Positions 1-12,387 of a stretch of DNA of 64,000 nt are shown piece after piece. Numbering within the stretch: position 1 is the first letter of the stretch; every line of letters begins with the position of its first letter. The translations under genes were made by a program, and so were the position numbers. The stretch lies in NCBI GenBank assembly GCA_022605425.2, contig CM061247.1, forward strand, positions 442,001 to 506,000, in the 5' to 3' direction. This stretch comes from Hamiltosporidium tvaerminnensis. Its lineage: Eukaryota; Microsporidia; Dubosqiidae. A model generated the notes under the pieces. It searched no databases. It was not told the DNA's origin and saw nothing but the letters and a program-made list of their open reading frames with translations.

Positions 1-141
1 TTTAATTATAGATTTTGTTTAATTATAGATTGAGAATTATAAATTTTAAACTATAGATTTTAAATTAAAAGTTTTAATTATAGGTTGAGAATGTTTTCTT
101 AGCTTTTAGATTGAATTATAATTATATGTTTAATTTAAATT
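1..141. repeat. AT-rich degenerate short repeats
   Basis: The left edge holds several imperfect repeats of a TTTAATTATAGATT-like unit (near 1, 18, 50 and 93) with no open frame. It probably continues outside the window. It lies directly upstream of the first gene and shows no CCC start signal. Confidence 0.5.
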
Positions 142-213
142 ATGGTTTTTGGAATTTTAATTTATAAACCGAAATCTATTTATAATATACAAAATGAGAA
201 TGTAAAAGTAAAT

Positions 214-1995
214 ATGGAATATAAACGAGTAATAGTTCTATTTTTTTGTGTATTGAATATCAGATGCGCGATAAAAGATGAGAGAATAAAGACTTTTGAT
301 GAAATACGATTTGAAATGTTACAAGACCCATTTATTTTCTATATATATACATACTATTATGATTGTATAAGAATTATGGTATATAAGAAGATGATAGATG
401 ATTTGTTTAAATCTTTTCCTATTTCAGAAATAAATGAGGTGGAATGCGATTTGAATTTTTTTAAAGAACACTATCTAACTGATCCAATTGGGAGTGATAT
501 TACACTTTATAAGTTTTTTAAGTATTTCAAGCCTAAAACATGGGAAATTTGGTCTGAGATGTTTAAATACAGAGTTATTTATGTGATATTTGATTTTTTT
601 AGAGATTATCTGTCAGAGTATTCTGTTTTATTTAACGAACATCCTCTTTTCAGAGCGAAAACGATGTCTTTTATGGAAAATTCATATTTAAAAAAGCTGG
701 AAGGTAAAGGATATATTAAATCATATGGAGTAAAAGAACTAGAAATATTAATTAAGATAAATACAGAGACCTGTGATGATGTCACAACAGTGTTATGTAC
801 AGATCAAAATACAAATGATATATCTATTGAAGATTCACAAGTTCCAGAATCTAATGCACAAAGTATAAACACACCACCTGAAAATTCAATCTTTAAGAAT
901 AAAACGGAAGCAGATTCCGGCATTTTACCTCAAAAGCAAGATCAAACCGAATTATTTTCGGATGAAACCACCTTAAGAGAAATAAGTCATCAAAATATTT
1001 CGAATCCATTAATTTCATCATCAGCTGATGTTGCTTGTGATAAAGCTTATAAATTTATTTTATTGGATTCTCTAGAAACACTATTTTTTGGAGTCATTGG
1101 ATTTTTTAAAAAAAATATATTGCATAATAACCATAAACTTCTTTATAACTTTGATTACACAAGTTATAAAAATTCAAATTTATTCGAAACTCATAAAAAT
1201 CTGTTAAAACAAGACACAAACGCCAAGTCAAAATCCATAATATTTGCGTTTTTTTATAAAAAAATGTATGGTGATTATCAAAGCTATTTAAACACGATGT
1301 TATCTCATTTGAAAGAAGTGAGTTCCAATAATTTTGAAAATCTAACTTATTATTTTCATAAGATGTTAAACTCGCCTGTTTACAAAATTGGAATAACAAA
1401 AGATTTATATTATCTTGCAATAGATTCTAAATTTATTCCACAAATGAATTATGACGAAAAAGTTTTGGTATTTGATCTAGATGATACGTTATTTCCAACG
1501 ACATTTTATTTAAGCAATACAAAAGATTTTCTATCCTCAAATGAAAATAGTGATTTTGATGATTCAGATTATGTCTCGAAACTCGATGTCAAGGAAACTA
1601 TAGAAGAACTTAAAACAATAAAAATTATAGATCATTTTAAGAAAAGAAAACAGCTTAAATGGTATTTGAACAATCTACCGTATAAAAAGATTTGTTTAAC
1701 AAATGCCTCAAAACCCCACGCAGAATTTGCTCTTAAAGCATTAGATATCTCTGAGTGCTTTGAATTTGTATTATACAAAGGTATAGATATGAAAAAAGAA
1801 TATATGAAACCATATAAATATCCTTTTAAGGTTGTTGAGATATTATTGGGGTGCGATCCAAGCAATATATATTTTTATGACGATATTTCTGCTAATTGTG
1901 TAACTGCTGATCAGAGGAATTGGAATGCTTTTTTGATTAATGAAAATTTGATTGAAACAATCGAGAATTCTTTAAATTCTAGAAATAAGTTTTAA
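214..1995 (+). CDS. Secreted-looking protein with C-terminal HAD phosphatase (pyrimidine 5'-nucleotidase-like) domain
   Basis: The frame is open from ATG 142. I prefer ATG 214, because the protein then starts with a signal-peptide-like segment (MEYKRVIVLFFCVLNIRC) followed by a charged mature sequence. Numbering from ATG 142, residues about 25-430 are an unrecognised region with an acidic, Ser/Thr/Asn-rich linker at about 215-300. Residues about 435-617 form a HAD hydrolase domain: motif I DLDDTL (445-450, nucleophile Asp445, acid/base Asp447), motif II LTNAS (519-523), the motif III lysine near 556 and motif IV YDD (579-581). The order and the 'DD-x-x-x-N' ending resemble the yeast SDT1/PHM8 pyrimidine nucleotidases, which are normally about 280 aa and cytosolic. 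The long secreted N-terminal part is unusual: it may be a real fusion, or the HAD part may be translated from Met435. Substrate not determinable. Confidence 0.8.
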   Translation: MEYKRVIVLFFCVLNIRCAIKDERIKTFDEIRFEMLQDPFIFYIYTYYYDCIRIMVYKKMIDDLFKSFPISEINEVECDLNFFKEHYLTDPIGSDITLYKFFKYFKPKTWEIWSEMFKYRVIYVIFDFFRDYLSEYSVLFNEHPLFRAKTMSFMENSYLKKLEGKGYIKSYGVKELEILIKINTETCDDVTTVLCTDQNTNDISIEDSQVPESNAQSINTPPENSIFKNKTEADSGILPQKQDQTELFSDETTLREISHQNISNPLISSSADVACDKAYKFILLDSLETLFFGVIGFFKKNILHNNHKLLYNFDYTSYKNSNLFETHKNLLKQDTNAKSKSIIFAFFYKKMYGDYQSYLNTMLSHLKEVSSNNFENLTYYFHKMLNSPVYKIGITKDLYYLAIDSKFIPQMNYDEKVLVFDLDDTLFPTTFYLSNTKDFLSSNENSDFDDSDYVSKLDVKETIEELKTIKIIDHFKKRKQLKWYLNNLPYKKICLTNASKPHAEFALKALDISECFEFVLYKGIDMKKEYMKPYKYPFKVVEILLGCDPSNIYFYDDISANCVTADQRNWNAFLINENLIETIENSLNSRNKF

Positions 1996-4900
1996 GAATA
2001 CTTTTACTTGTATCTTTGAATTTTTATAAAGAATTGAAAGCACAATTAAATTCTATTGAAATATAATTTCATGAAATGGCGTATAGAGCATTAAATTCTT
2101 GTTTTTTTGTGTTGATTAGTGTTTTAGGTGATTTGGTTTTCTCTAAATAAATCATAATATTATTGATAAATGTTATTCATGTGTAAACTTTTGTTTTAAT
2201 CTATTATTTTTAGCTGAGCGTATATAAACATATATCTTATGAGGCGAAATTTCGCGTTATAATAAATACAGTCATAACTCGCCTTTAGTGTTAAAGAAAT
2301 TCTATGAAACAGTCGATAAAGGAAAAACTTTTATAATTATCGTTCGACACCAAACAAACTTGCGAATATTATGTCAAAAACTTAAACTCAAGAATCTAAA
2401 AATCAGGAATTGCGAGACCCTGAGGTAAATATATTTGGTGTGTAAATCTATAATTTTCTAAAGGCTAATTCAAGCTCGAGCATCATCTGACTTAAAAGAA
2501 CGTATAAGAAGATCCGAGAAATAACGCATACAAGCTTGATATAATACAACTATAAATTTATCGAGAAACAATTTCTTACTAATAAAACTTAAGATAGGAA
2601 ACTGTACTTTTTAATCATACACTTACATTAAATAAAATATTAAAAAGATTTTCTAATTTTTTTTTGCAAGATAAGCTCAATCTATACACACTCTACTCTC
2701 ATTAAACCAAACTGGCCGAAATTCCATCTTGCCTGCAACATCGTTTTGGTCTTAGAAGATCAATTACACATTTTTTATAGCTTAATACACTTTATCGTTT
2801 TGATAGACCGGTGCTAAAAGTATAAAATTAGAATTTTTCGTCTTATGGCAAAACTCACTATAAATATCATAATAACATGCTCATTCCTTTTTTCCGAAGT
2901 CTGGCAGTTTGTCTCTCGTCTTCTAAGAGCCCTAAAAACCAAGTTCAATTTTTCATACATGCTGACTTAAATTCTCAAATGAAAATTTGGTTGCATATAA
3001 TGTACATATCAATTTTTTGATTGTGAGCTACCAGCTACCGCCTGAAGTTTTTATGTCAAAAATTTATAAAAATAATACAGCTAAAATTCATAGAAGAATA
3101 CTTAGAACAAGCGTAAGTAATATATATTTTAGTCTTGTTACATTTTCTCAAAGAAAAAAATAATCTTTTATCTTATTATTTTTCAACTAAAATTTCCTTT
3201 CTACAAAATACTCAATGAAATTCAAATTATAAGAACGAGAGATTACTATGTAAACAAAATAATAACAGGTTAATCTATGTATTTGAAAGTAAATTACTGT
3301 GAATTGCAAAAGATGACAACATTTGAAATTCAAAATTTAATAATAATTTCTAATAATTAAAGATTAAAGAATTATCTGTTGCAAAAAAACGTTATATTTG
3401 ATCACTTTTTTACGAAGACTGTCATCAAAAAGATTTAGAAATCTTTGAATTTATGCTAAAATATGAAAATTTAAATTCAATTCTTGCTTTCTAAAGAGAT
3501 TACTTTGTTTAAATCCAAAACATACGATTTAATCAAAAAAAAATCAAAAAGACATAATGCCTGCAAAAATAAATTGAATAAAAGATAAGCTATTATGACC
3601 AATATACATCGAAATCATATATTCTAAACACAATCCAAAGTATCTAACAGTTTAGGTTGACTTATATAAAACTGAAGTGTATAAGAAACACAAACCGTTA
3701 AAAGACTCAATTATATCTTTAAATAAATTTCAACTGAAAAATCTGGAAAAAAATTGGATAAATGTATTTGTAATAATAATTATGTTTAAAATATTAAAAA
3801 CCGATCTTCTAGAAATTTATTTTGATAGCAGTAGAATTTTTAGATCCAAATTTATGCTTAAACAGCTATTAATTTTTTTAAGTATTAAAAACAGATTTGA
3901 ATCAAGTCTGGGCCGGAAGTGTCTTCTGGAAACCTATAATAAGATTATGATATATAAAAAACAATTTTGATTTCGTTTTGCTGCCTTCAACTCTTAGATT
4001 TATATATAAAGATTTAAAAGTAAACAAATTTGTACCTCGACTTTTATAAAATATATAAACTGTTAAATATTTGACTTTTTTTTGCAAAAGTATAAAATAA
4101 AAATGATTTATTTATATTCTTACGTGAAGACTACTATTTCAATCTATGCTATAATTCAATAGCTACATGAATTTTTTTAAAACAAACACGTGAAGCATTA
4201 TCAAGTATGTTATGAGAATTATATTTGAAATAGCCTGATCTTAGTTTTTACAGAAAAAGCAATTTGAACATAGAAATCGGTGCATGGGATAAATATGAAA
4301 CAATTTGAACTAAAATAATGCAACCGATTTTTAAAAAACGTTCTTTTACATAAACATGTAAAATAAAAAATTCTGGTGCTTAATTTCTGCCTGCAGAAAA
4401 TACTAAACAAGTATTTTGGAATTGAAAAAATGATATAAAATGAGTTATTCTCTGAAACAACCGAGGTATTCAAAATAAAAATCTAAAAGGTGGAAACGAG
4501 AGAAATTTCTTTTCGATCTACATATAATTATTCTTCCATGTATTTTTAATTAAGCTACAGAGTTTTTAAAAATATAAAAAAATAGTCTTTTGAAATAGAA
4601 AAAAAAAGCATTTATTACACAATACCCGATTAAGGATGGGATTAGCTTCTGTTATTATGTAAATGGTTGTATTTCTTGGAAACTTAAAATTTGAGAATAA
4701 TCTATTAGTAGAACATCATTTTATATTTAAAAAATCATTTTAATTTTCATTCTTGTATGTCTTAAAAATATTATTATAATCAAACGCACAAAAAATACGT
4801 AATTGGATGTAATAATCTTTTTTTATTTGTAAGTAAAAAGAAATAAATTTTTTTTTTTGAAGATTTTTTGAATCATTAGACGGATTAATTTATTAAAAAT

Positions 4901-5450
4901 ACAAATCTATCAATAGCTAGTTAGTTAGGATATGTTGCAACTTAAGAGAAATATGGTTTGAATTATGGGCTTAAAACAAAACAATATTTTCATGATCAAT
5001 TATAATTCTAAACATTATACTTACAAATTGAATCAAACAGATAAATAAAGATAAAAAATGATGACAACCTTGTATATTTTAAAATAAAGAATTTAACAAA
5101 AATCTAGATTTTACTCTCTAAACATAACAGATTTTATTAGCGTTAAATGTATATTTCTTTCATAATTCTTCCAGAAAATACTATATTATACGAAAATAAA
5201 AATCCAAATAATTTTTAAATAAGGTCTTGGTAGATATAGTAAAATATTTTGAATTATGAATATAATAATTTAATAAATAATTTTGATTTTATATCGATAT
5301 TTGTTAAATATTTTGTACAAATAATCCTATCAGTACTGTGTTTACCAATTCAACCTTGTTTTTATTTAATTAGATTTAAATAAAATATATAATATACGCT
5401 TTGTGTAAAAGAAATGTTTCCTACTAAAATCTAATAAAAACAAAATTTTA
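1996..5450. other. Gene-free stretch
   Basis: About 3.5 kb of AT-rich sequence with stops in all frames. A 97-codon frame at 3677-3970 (+) and an 84-codon frame at 4219-4473 (-) match nothing I recognise and have no CCC start signal. Slightly less AT-rich patches near 2220-2420 and 2690-2950 look like worn repeat remnants, but I could not assign them. Confidence 0.5.
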
Positions 5451-7847
5451 TTATATATTGCTAAAAAGCGTTTCTCTTGCAAAAATATCCTGTCCAAAAA
5501 AACATCTTTTTTTTAGTGCATAGATATGAATTTTGACAAGATTCATTCCAAATAAAAGATCAAGTTTTCTTATATTTCTTATATCTTCAGAGGAAATGCC
5601 TAACTCCAACATCTTTAGTTTTTTGAAACATAAAATAGAAATCAGTTCGGTCTGTTGATAGGTATCAGTAAGAATAACAAATTTTACGATAGTATTTTTA
5701 ATATTTGTTTGTAGTATTTTTTCTAAAAATTTTAAATTTAAATGATTTTTATGAATATTCAGTTCTAAATTTTTAAGTGCCTTAAAATTTGAAAATATAT
5801 CAATATCTTCCTTAAATAAACATGCTGTGCTGTACATGAGTCCAACAATGTTCTCTAAATCAAAGCAATTTGAAAAAATGTTTAGAATGCTAAATGGGGC
5901 TGTATGTATACTATCAAAATCATTTTCATATTTTAACAATTCCAATTTTGGTAAATTTAAAAAGTCCTTAGGCCTTACAACTTTTAAATTTGATATTTTA
6001 TCATAAATTGAATAGATTCTATCATTATTTTCTTGTATGGAATATAGTGTGAAGAAAAAATGTTTCAATCTTCTGAATTTACCTAAAAAAGTAAATAAAT
6101 GAACACTCAAACAAGTATTTGGATCATAAAACTTCATTTGAATTATAGATTCGTTAAAATTTTTGAAATTTTTATTTCTATTGGTAACTCTAAAACCTTC
6201 AAAAACAACAGAAACCAAACACTTAGATCTAATAATTATCTTAAAAAGCTTATTTGTCAATTTAATATTTTTTAAAGTCAACTTAGTTAAAAATTGAAAT
6301 AATTCTAAAAATTTGTAACTTTTCAAGCGGTTACCTTTTACATTTTCTAAATCCATTTTTAGACGTTTAATTAGCTTAAAATTTACTATTTTTTCAAAAT
6401 AAATTCTATCGAAAGATCCATGATGTAAACTTAAATCAATACCAGTTAAATAATTTTTAAAATTATATGTCGAAAATATATTTAAAAAATTTCTAGAATC
6501 GCATATTAACATCTCCTCTGATAAATCTATTGATAAATTATTATTTTGTCCTGATAATGAAAAAGCCGGAACTATTCTTTGCACGCAAATTAAAGTACTA
6601 ATATTGATTTTTATGGTTTTTATTGATTTCAATTCTATTGATCTTTCTATATTCAATATTTCATCAAGATTAATATCTAAGAATTCCAATACAAGTTTTT
6701 GTGCATTTTCAAAATAATGTATTCGTTTTATAAAATCTTTAGAACAGACCATGACTATTATTTTAACTTTTTTGGCTAAATGAAGAAATCCTCTTTCATA
6801 TATTTTATCCAACAATGATATTTCTTTTTCTAGAAATTCAATAACAATATTTTTAAAATTGTATGGTATCGAAGAAATAAAATGTCTACTATATATATCA
6901 CTTTCAGATGAGTACAAATCCAAGTATAATTTATCAATGAAAAATATTTTAATCATGATTTTCCATACAGATGAAAACCCTTTATTAAATATATATTTGG
7001 ATGAATAAAGATGCTTGTAGTCCATAAATAATGTATTTCTACTCATTTTGTATTCTTTATGTCGAAATATCGATGATGAAAATTCAAATGACTCATAATC
7101 ATGGAATATTTTAAATATCAAAGAGGTTTTAAATAAATAAAATACAAAAATACATTCAATAATATCTAGAATGTGTAAATTATTGTAAGAGTTAGGATTT
7201 AAGATTAATTCAGATGCTTCTTTGTCAAAACCTAAGTTACAAATTATAGAATAGTAAACTAAGGTTTTACTAAACTGTTTATAACTTTTATTTCTCACAA
7301 TATTAAATATATTTAGATACTTAAGAATCTCAAAAAAATATTTGGATTTCATTTTCAGGATAGAAAAATCTTCTATTTTAGACAGTTTTAAGAAATATGA
7401 AAATACAGGAATATCAACATTATTCATATAAATTGTGACTTCTTCTTGATTATTGAGGATTAATTCATCAAAAAATTCAAACGAAAGTAATATATCCTTA
7501 GGATATGAAATAGAAAACCCCTTGTTTGAATTTTTGGGTGTTAAAGGTATCAGAAAATATGCGGGATTATAATTCTTTACCAGAGAACATGTTTTCATAT
7601 CTAAAAAATATTTGTTACCAGTGTAAAAGAAAGGATTATTATCCTTAATTTCTTTAATATCCAGAATCTTTACATTTAGTCCGAATATATGATTTCTTAG
7701 TAATAGTATAAATGACATTCGATTTATGCCTATAAGATGATAAAACCATTCAAATAATCTGTAAATATGCGAAAAACAACAAATCGAGCCTAACGAGTTA
7801 ATTATACCGGTTTTTATATTAATCTGGTTAATTATATTGGTATTCAT
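5451..7847 (-). CDS. Large leucine-rich-repeat-type hypothetical protein
   Basis: A 798-residue protein, uninterrupted and rich in Leu, Ile, Asn, Lys and Phe. From about residue 370 onward, irregular leucine-rich repeats of the L-x-x-L-x-L type recur (for example around LKNLELNIHK and LKMLELGIS), predicting a solenoid. The N-terminal 60 residues are hydrophobic and Cys-containing (LGSICCFSHIYRLFEWFYHL) and could be a membrane or signal segment. A CCC motif lies 8 nt upstream of the ATG (7855-7857), supporting this start. A decayed relative sits at 26.3-28.4 kb, so this belongs to a multigene family. LRR families of this kind occur in several microsporidia and are often thought to be host-interaction proteins; that role is inference. 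No catalytic motif seen. Confidence 0.8.
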   Translation of the reverse strand: MNTNIINQINIKTGIINSLGSICCFSHIYRLFEWFYHLIGINRMSFILLLRNHIFGLNVKILDIKEIKDNNPFFYTGNKYFLDMKTCSLVKNYNPAYFLIPLTPKNSNKGFSISYPKDILLSFEFFDELILNNQEEVTIYMNNVDIPVFSYFLKLSKIEDFSILKMKSKYFFEILKYLNIFNIVRNKSYKQFSKTLVYYSIICNLGFDKEASELILNPNSYNNLHILDIIECIFVFYLFKTSLIFKIFHDYESFEFSSSIFRHKEYKMSRNTLFMDYKHLYSSKYIFNKGFSSVWKIMIKIFFIDKLYLDLYSSESDIYSRHFISSIPYNFKNIVIEFLEKEISLLDKIYERGFLHLAKKVKIIVMVCSKDFIKRIHYFENAQKLVLEFLDINLDEILNIERSIELKSIKTIKINISTLICVQRIVPAFSLSGQNNNLSIDLSEEMLICDSRNFLNIFSTYNFKNYLTGIDLSLHHGSFDRIYFEKIVNFKLIKRLKMDLENVKGNRLKSYKFLELFQFLTKLTLKNIKLTNKLFKIIIRSKCLVSVVFEGFRVTNRNKNFKNFNESIIQMKFYDPNTCLSVHLFTFLGKFRRLKHFFFTLYSIQENNDRIYSIYDKISNLKVVRPKDFLNLPKLELLKYENDFDSIHTAPFSILNIFSNCFDLENIVGLMYSTACLFKEDIDIFSNFKALKNLELNIHKNHLNLKFLEKILQTNIKNTIVKFVILTDTYQQTELISILCFKKLKMLELGISSEDIRNIRKLDLLFGMNLVKIHIYALKKRCFFGQDIFARETLFSNI

Positions 7848-9600
7848 TTTTTAAGGGTTAAAAAACAAATTAAAAGATATATTATTTCCTTAATTTATTA
7901 ATTAAGTAATTAGATACTGGGGTGTATAAAGTACTAGATCTAAAAAATACTTTGTTAAAAAATTTAAGAAATATTGGTAAGTTTAAAAAGCCATCTTTGT
8001 AAATGATAGAAAGACTGCTAAATTGATGTGAAAAAACTTATATTCTATGATCAAGAGCAGCTCTTTTTTATATCAGAGTAAAAATGAATTTTACTATTTT
8101 TTGGAGAGTAGTTATAGTATCTATATGTAATACCTAGACTTTATGCAACGATTATTTTAATATCTGAGCAATTTGTGAAATTTTTTATTAATAGTTTAAA
8201 CATGCAAAATAGGAGAATTTATTCAAAACGAAGATAATAAAAAATGTAACTTAACAAAAAAACATTGAAATTTGTACATAAAATTCAAATTAGGAGTTTT
8301 TTTTATTAAAGCAGCTTTTTTTTAGTAGAATCTCGTAACATAGCTTTTTTTATATTACAGCATTTGTATTTGTAAAGAGTGTATGCAAGCTTGCAGCCAA
8401 GTGGATTATAACATGTCCCGAGGCGGTCTCATATGAAAAATTTGCACATCTTATCGGGAAAAGTTGAACCGAAAAAATTCAATAGAAGAAATAAACTTTT
8501 TATTACCTGATTTAAATCTATCCTTCTAAAAATTGATTTAGATTTATAGGAAAATAGCCTATAATTATAAGTTAAAGCAGTTTTAAAGAAACAAATTGGA
8601 AACATGCATTTGGTCATTCTCGACACCGAAAGATAAAAAAGGACTGGAATATATGAGTAAGTATAAAGTTGATTTAAAATTACATACTTTGTGCTTATTC
8701 AAAAAAAAATAAATCCTGGTAAAGAAATTGCATTAGTTTCTGCATATTTGCGATTTCTGGCAAAATCCGGGGCGCGAAATCTTACTTTGTCCCATTTTTT
8801 TAGATACAAGATATCTTGAAGTGAATATTTTAATAAATTTTCTAGCTTTTTTGTTAGATAGCCTGCTATAATCTCCCCAACTTGCAACATGGCTGATTTT
8901 TTCTTCCTAAAGCAAAATCCTCATAATCATCATTCGCATGTTTCAAGGATCAGAGACTTAAATATTATGTGGTCCATGACATTTGATTATTTTCGTTATT
9001 ATGCGAATCAAAAATTGGTCTAGATATCGAGGTGTAATACGGAAAACTCTATCAAATAAAGATACTTCCTCTCGTTACGTTGAGGTATTTTTATTTTGCT
9101 GTGTTCATTTGCAGCACAACTTCTTTTACAGATTGCAAATCGCTTTTATCATTAAAAATTTCTTTTAAGTCTTCTTCAAAGTTAAATTAGGCAAACCGTC
9201 TGTAATTCGATAACTTTTCGGAAATCTTTAACTTTTATAAAATGGCTTCATATGAAGTACTTTTTATAATAGGCTGATAGCATTTTTTTCATAATTTAAA
9301 CAAAAAATAAGCCTTCTGCTTTTTTCTGCTGTTATAGTCTCGTAAGACGAAAAATGCATAGCATAACATCTTGATTCGCCTGTTTTACCGAACCCTAACC
9401 TTGTAGTTTACAGGATTTTAATGTATTTTTTTTCACTTCACTTAAATGTTACATGGTTTTTTAAAAGTATTATTGGTAAATTCTCTGCCTTACTACACCG
9501 AAAAATAGCAGGCGAATCAAACTATGAAAAAGTATTCATAAATACATAAACTAATGTTGTTTCCTTTAAGCCATTTTAAGTTTCGAATTTAATATATTTA
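7848..9600. other. Gene-free stretch with unassigned worn repeats
   Basis: No convincing gene. Frames of 61-65 codons at 8429-8626 (-), 8699-8890 (-) and 8983-9168 (+) are isolated and unrecognised. Patches of higher GC (8390-8460, 8760-8800, 9340-9420) stand out from the AT-rich background and look like old mobile-element remnants, but no domain could be read. Confidence 0.45.
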
Positions 9601-10311
9601 GAAAAAAGTATCTTGGCATATTTATTTAATAAAATTCTGGGTTAAAATATTTTTAACATTTTTTATATGTTTTCTTCTACCTCTTTAACCACTTTCGTCT
9701 CTTCTTCTAAATCCGACTCTTCATTTATGTTATTGGTCGGTTCCTCCAGAGTGGTTCCTCCTTGTGAAATAAGGGGTGTATTATTTTTTGGTTTTAAAAT
9801 TTTAACACCATCTTCCTCTCTTTTCGCTTCTTTTAAAGGGGGTATTGGTTCCTCATGCATCTCTGATCTCATAATAACACCCATTGACGCTCTCTCCCAG
9901 CTCTCTTCGGCATTTAGTCCTGACTCAAGTCCTCTTCGTCGATCAAAGGAAATTGTTTCGACTGTTTTCTTAAGTACTATATACTGAATGTATGCCTCTA
10001 CATTCATGGGTATTTCTAGTCTTTTAAGATGAGATTTATGGTATTTTGTCACAATACCGTCCCAGGTCATCACATAAGGGATTATCTCAACACTACACTT
10101 ATAAATAAGGCCCAACTCATTGGCTAGCAGGTCAAACTTCCTAAGTTTTTCAGTTTCAACTATTTGAAGTGAATCTTGGGAAGTGATTCCTACTTCAATG
10201 AGTGTTATCTTATTCTTTTTCTTATCTAAAATAAATATGTCGGGTCTGTTATTCCGAATTTTAACATCAGTTTTTATTCTGGTGTTCACTCTTAGCTCCA
10301 ATTACTTTTTT
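9601..10311 (-). mobile_element. 3' fragment of LINE with restriction-like endonuclease, cut at the TIR element
   Basis: Minus-strand codons 10301-9663 encode about 212 residues closely matching the C-terminal half of the protein at 31484-32887. They include the endonuclease signature RPDIFILDKKKN..TLIEVGI and KLRKFDLLANEL, then an acidic tail. The 3' untranslated end (TTATTTAATAAAATTCTGGG on the + strand) is also shared with the 31.4-kb copy. Similarity stops at about 10304, a few bases from the terminal inverted repeat at 10312, so the upstream part is missing. There is no proper start codon; the frame opens on a TTG after a stop. I read this as a non-functional 5'-truncated copy. Confidence 0.85.
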
Positions 10312-10359
10312 CACGGGCCAATAAACCCCCCCATGTCCAAGAGAACTTCCGTTATTTCC
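10312..10359 (+). repeat. Left terminal inverted repeat of the integrase transposon
   Basis: 48 bp starting CACGGGCCAATAAAC. It matches the reverse complement of 12388-12436 with a few substitutions and one length difference in the C-run. Confidence 0.85.
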
Positions 10360-10615
10360 TATATATCCCCCTTTTATTTTCTAATGATTTATAGAACCCC
10401 GGTTATTTTCATATATTTTACCTAAGGGCCATATATTTGGAAAAAAGGAAGTGATTTTTTTCTATAAATTTAATTGGGGTCTCATAAAAAGGCTATATAG
10501 TTATAAGTTGAATTTTCTGCTAAAAAAAATTTAAAATTTTGAAAAAAAAATAAAAACTTTAATGATAATACTTAAATAATATAAAATGCCTATAATAATT
10601 GCAAAGTAAACTAAA

Positions 10616-11990
10616 TTAAACTCGTTTTGTTACGCCACTAAAAACTGTTCTTGTGTCACCATCATTGTTTTTTACTTCAATCATGTTGTTCATCAAAATA
10701 GCGGTAACTGTAAAAACCGAATTATCGTAAAAAGAGTCAAAAGGCGCTCTTTTGGTTTTAGTATTCATATCGAAGTCTTCTTTATCAAAATTAATCTTCA
10801 AAAGTCAAATTTCTCATGAGTATATTTGAATTGTTGCTTTCTATAATTCTTTCTCTATGGTTTTAAAAATTCTTAGCCACATCCGAAAGAACCCTACTAT
10901 CGCTTCCGAGATCATCAGCTATTATAGTGGTTATGGTGGTTAGCGTTTCAATAAATTCTTCATGTACATCCGAGGCAATTTCTAGGATCCATTGTGTATC
11001 CGCTGCATTTTCTTCGACTAAACTAAATCAAGATCCATATAAATAGCAGGCACCATCGTACTGGCTTCGTTTTCAACTATTATCTTTCCAGAAAGTTGAT
11101 TGTAAAACCCGGTTGTCCGAAAAAAAGCATAAATTTAGATTTGTTTGTTGAACTATGTACTGTTATGCTATAGGCATAAATAACATTATTAAGATGTTCA
11201 ATCCAGCTTCTTTCACCTGTTTCGTGAATTTCTTTGCTAGCCATTTTTTTATGCTTTGATTTATACGTTTCACTTGACCTTGCGTCTTTGGATTGTGTGG
11301 TCTTCTATGTACAATTTTTATCTTAAGACCAATTAAAACTTCTTCGAGTGGAGCATTTTTAAATTCTTGGCCTTTGTCGGACTGTATTGCAACCGGAACA
11401 CCAAAGTTGTCAAATAAAAAATTTAATGAATCCTTTATGAATTTGAAGTTTTATAGATTATCTTAAATTACCAGAGATATTTCTTGTATGTGTCGATTAA
11501 ATTAAGAATAATGCTATATTTATCATTTTGATCACTGTATCTCCTGAGATCTACACAATCCATCATAAAAAAATCATATTTTTTGGTAATATGATTTATT
11601 TATATTAGCTGAATTGTTTTTAGAGAATTAAATCGACTACATGGTTCACAGTCTTTAAAATACTCTTATATGTATGCTTTGGGAATCGCATAGTATTTTT
11701 TTACAATCAAATCCATCATTTTGTTTACTCTGATGTATGCAAAAGCATGCTCTATTCGAATAATTTGTTTAATCAAGGTAGTTTCAAATCCAAACACGGC
11801 TTTTATTAGATGATCGCATCTTTAAAACAAATATCATCTCCTAGCAAAGTAAAATGCTTTATTTGCCTCAAAAATCATTTTCCTTGTTTATAATACTCAG
11901 CTAGATACTCACCAATTTTTTAACATTTTGTAAGAATTTCTTTTTCTGGCCTATTTTACAACTTAAAATCTTTGGCATTTTCTTTACATT
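10616..11990 (-). pseudogene. Broken integrase/transposase (rve-type DDE) of the TIR element
   Basis: Reading the minus strand across frames, these integrase parts appear in order. A zinc-binding remnant (CEPCSRF, near 11650) comes first. The first catalytic Asp follows in MDCVDLRRYSDQNDKYSIIL (near 11520-11570), then the second in QSDKGQEFKN (near 11370). Next is RRPHNPKTQGQVKRINQSIK (near 11270-11310), then a helix with YAYSITVHSSTNKSKF (near 11130-11200). The end is a small basic domain in an open frame (10616-10801, ..GDTRTVFSGVTKRV). In-frame stops (for example near 11450) and frameshifts separate the parts. In the third motif Lys occupies the position normally held by the catalytic Glu (QVKRIN for QVERIN), so the copy is dead twice over. 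The start is not identifiable. Confidence 0.75.
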
Positions 11991-12387
11991 ATATTTCTAT
12001 ATATATAGAATGAATACTTAGAAAATAAAAAATTATATGAAAGCATTAAATGAATTTATTTATATACAAAGTTATTGTTTATTATTGTCTGTTTCAAATT
12101 TCACAACGAAATTTTGCTTTATAAATACTGTCAAATGCAAATAAGTGAAAAAAGCAAAAAAGGAACTGAAAAGAAAGATATAAATTTTATTTGATATTTT
12201 ATCCATAATTAACACATCCTATTGTTTATACAAAATAAATGTTAAGAAAGGATGGATAAGAAATGTTGAAAAGGAAACTAAAATAAGAAGATGTATAGGA
12301 ATAAGGAAAATAAATAGGTTATAAAGGTATAGAAATTAAAGGGCTATTTTAAAAAATAAAGGAAGTTATGGACATCAAAAATATTGT

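Noticed and set aside
3677-3970. 97-codon + frame in the 2.0-5.4 kb gap
   Set aside because: No recognisable domain, no CCC signal, composition as expected from AT-rich DNA.
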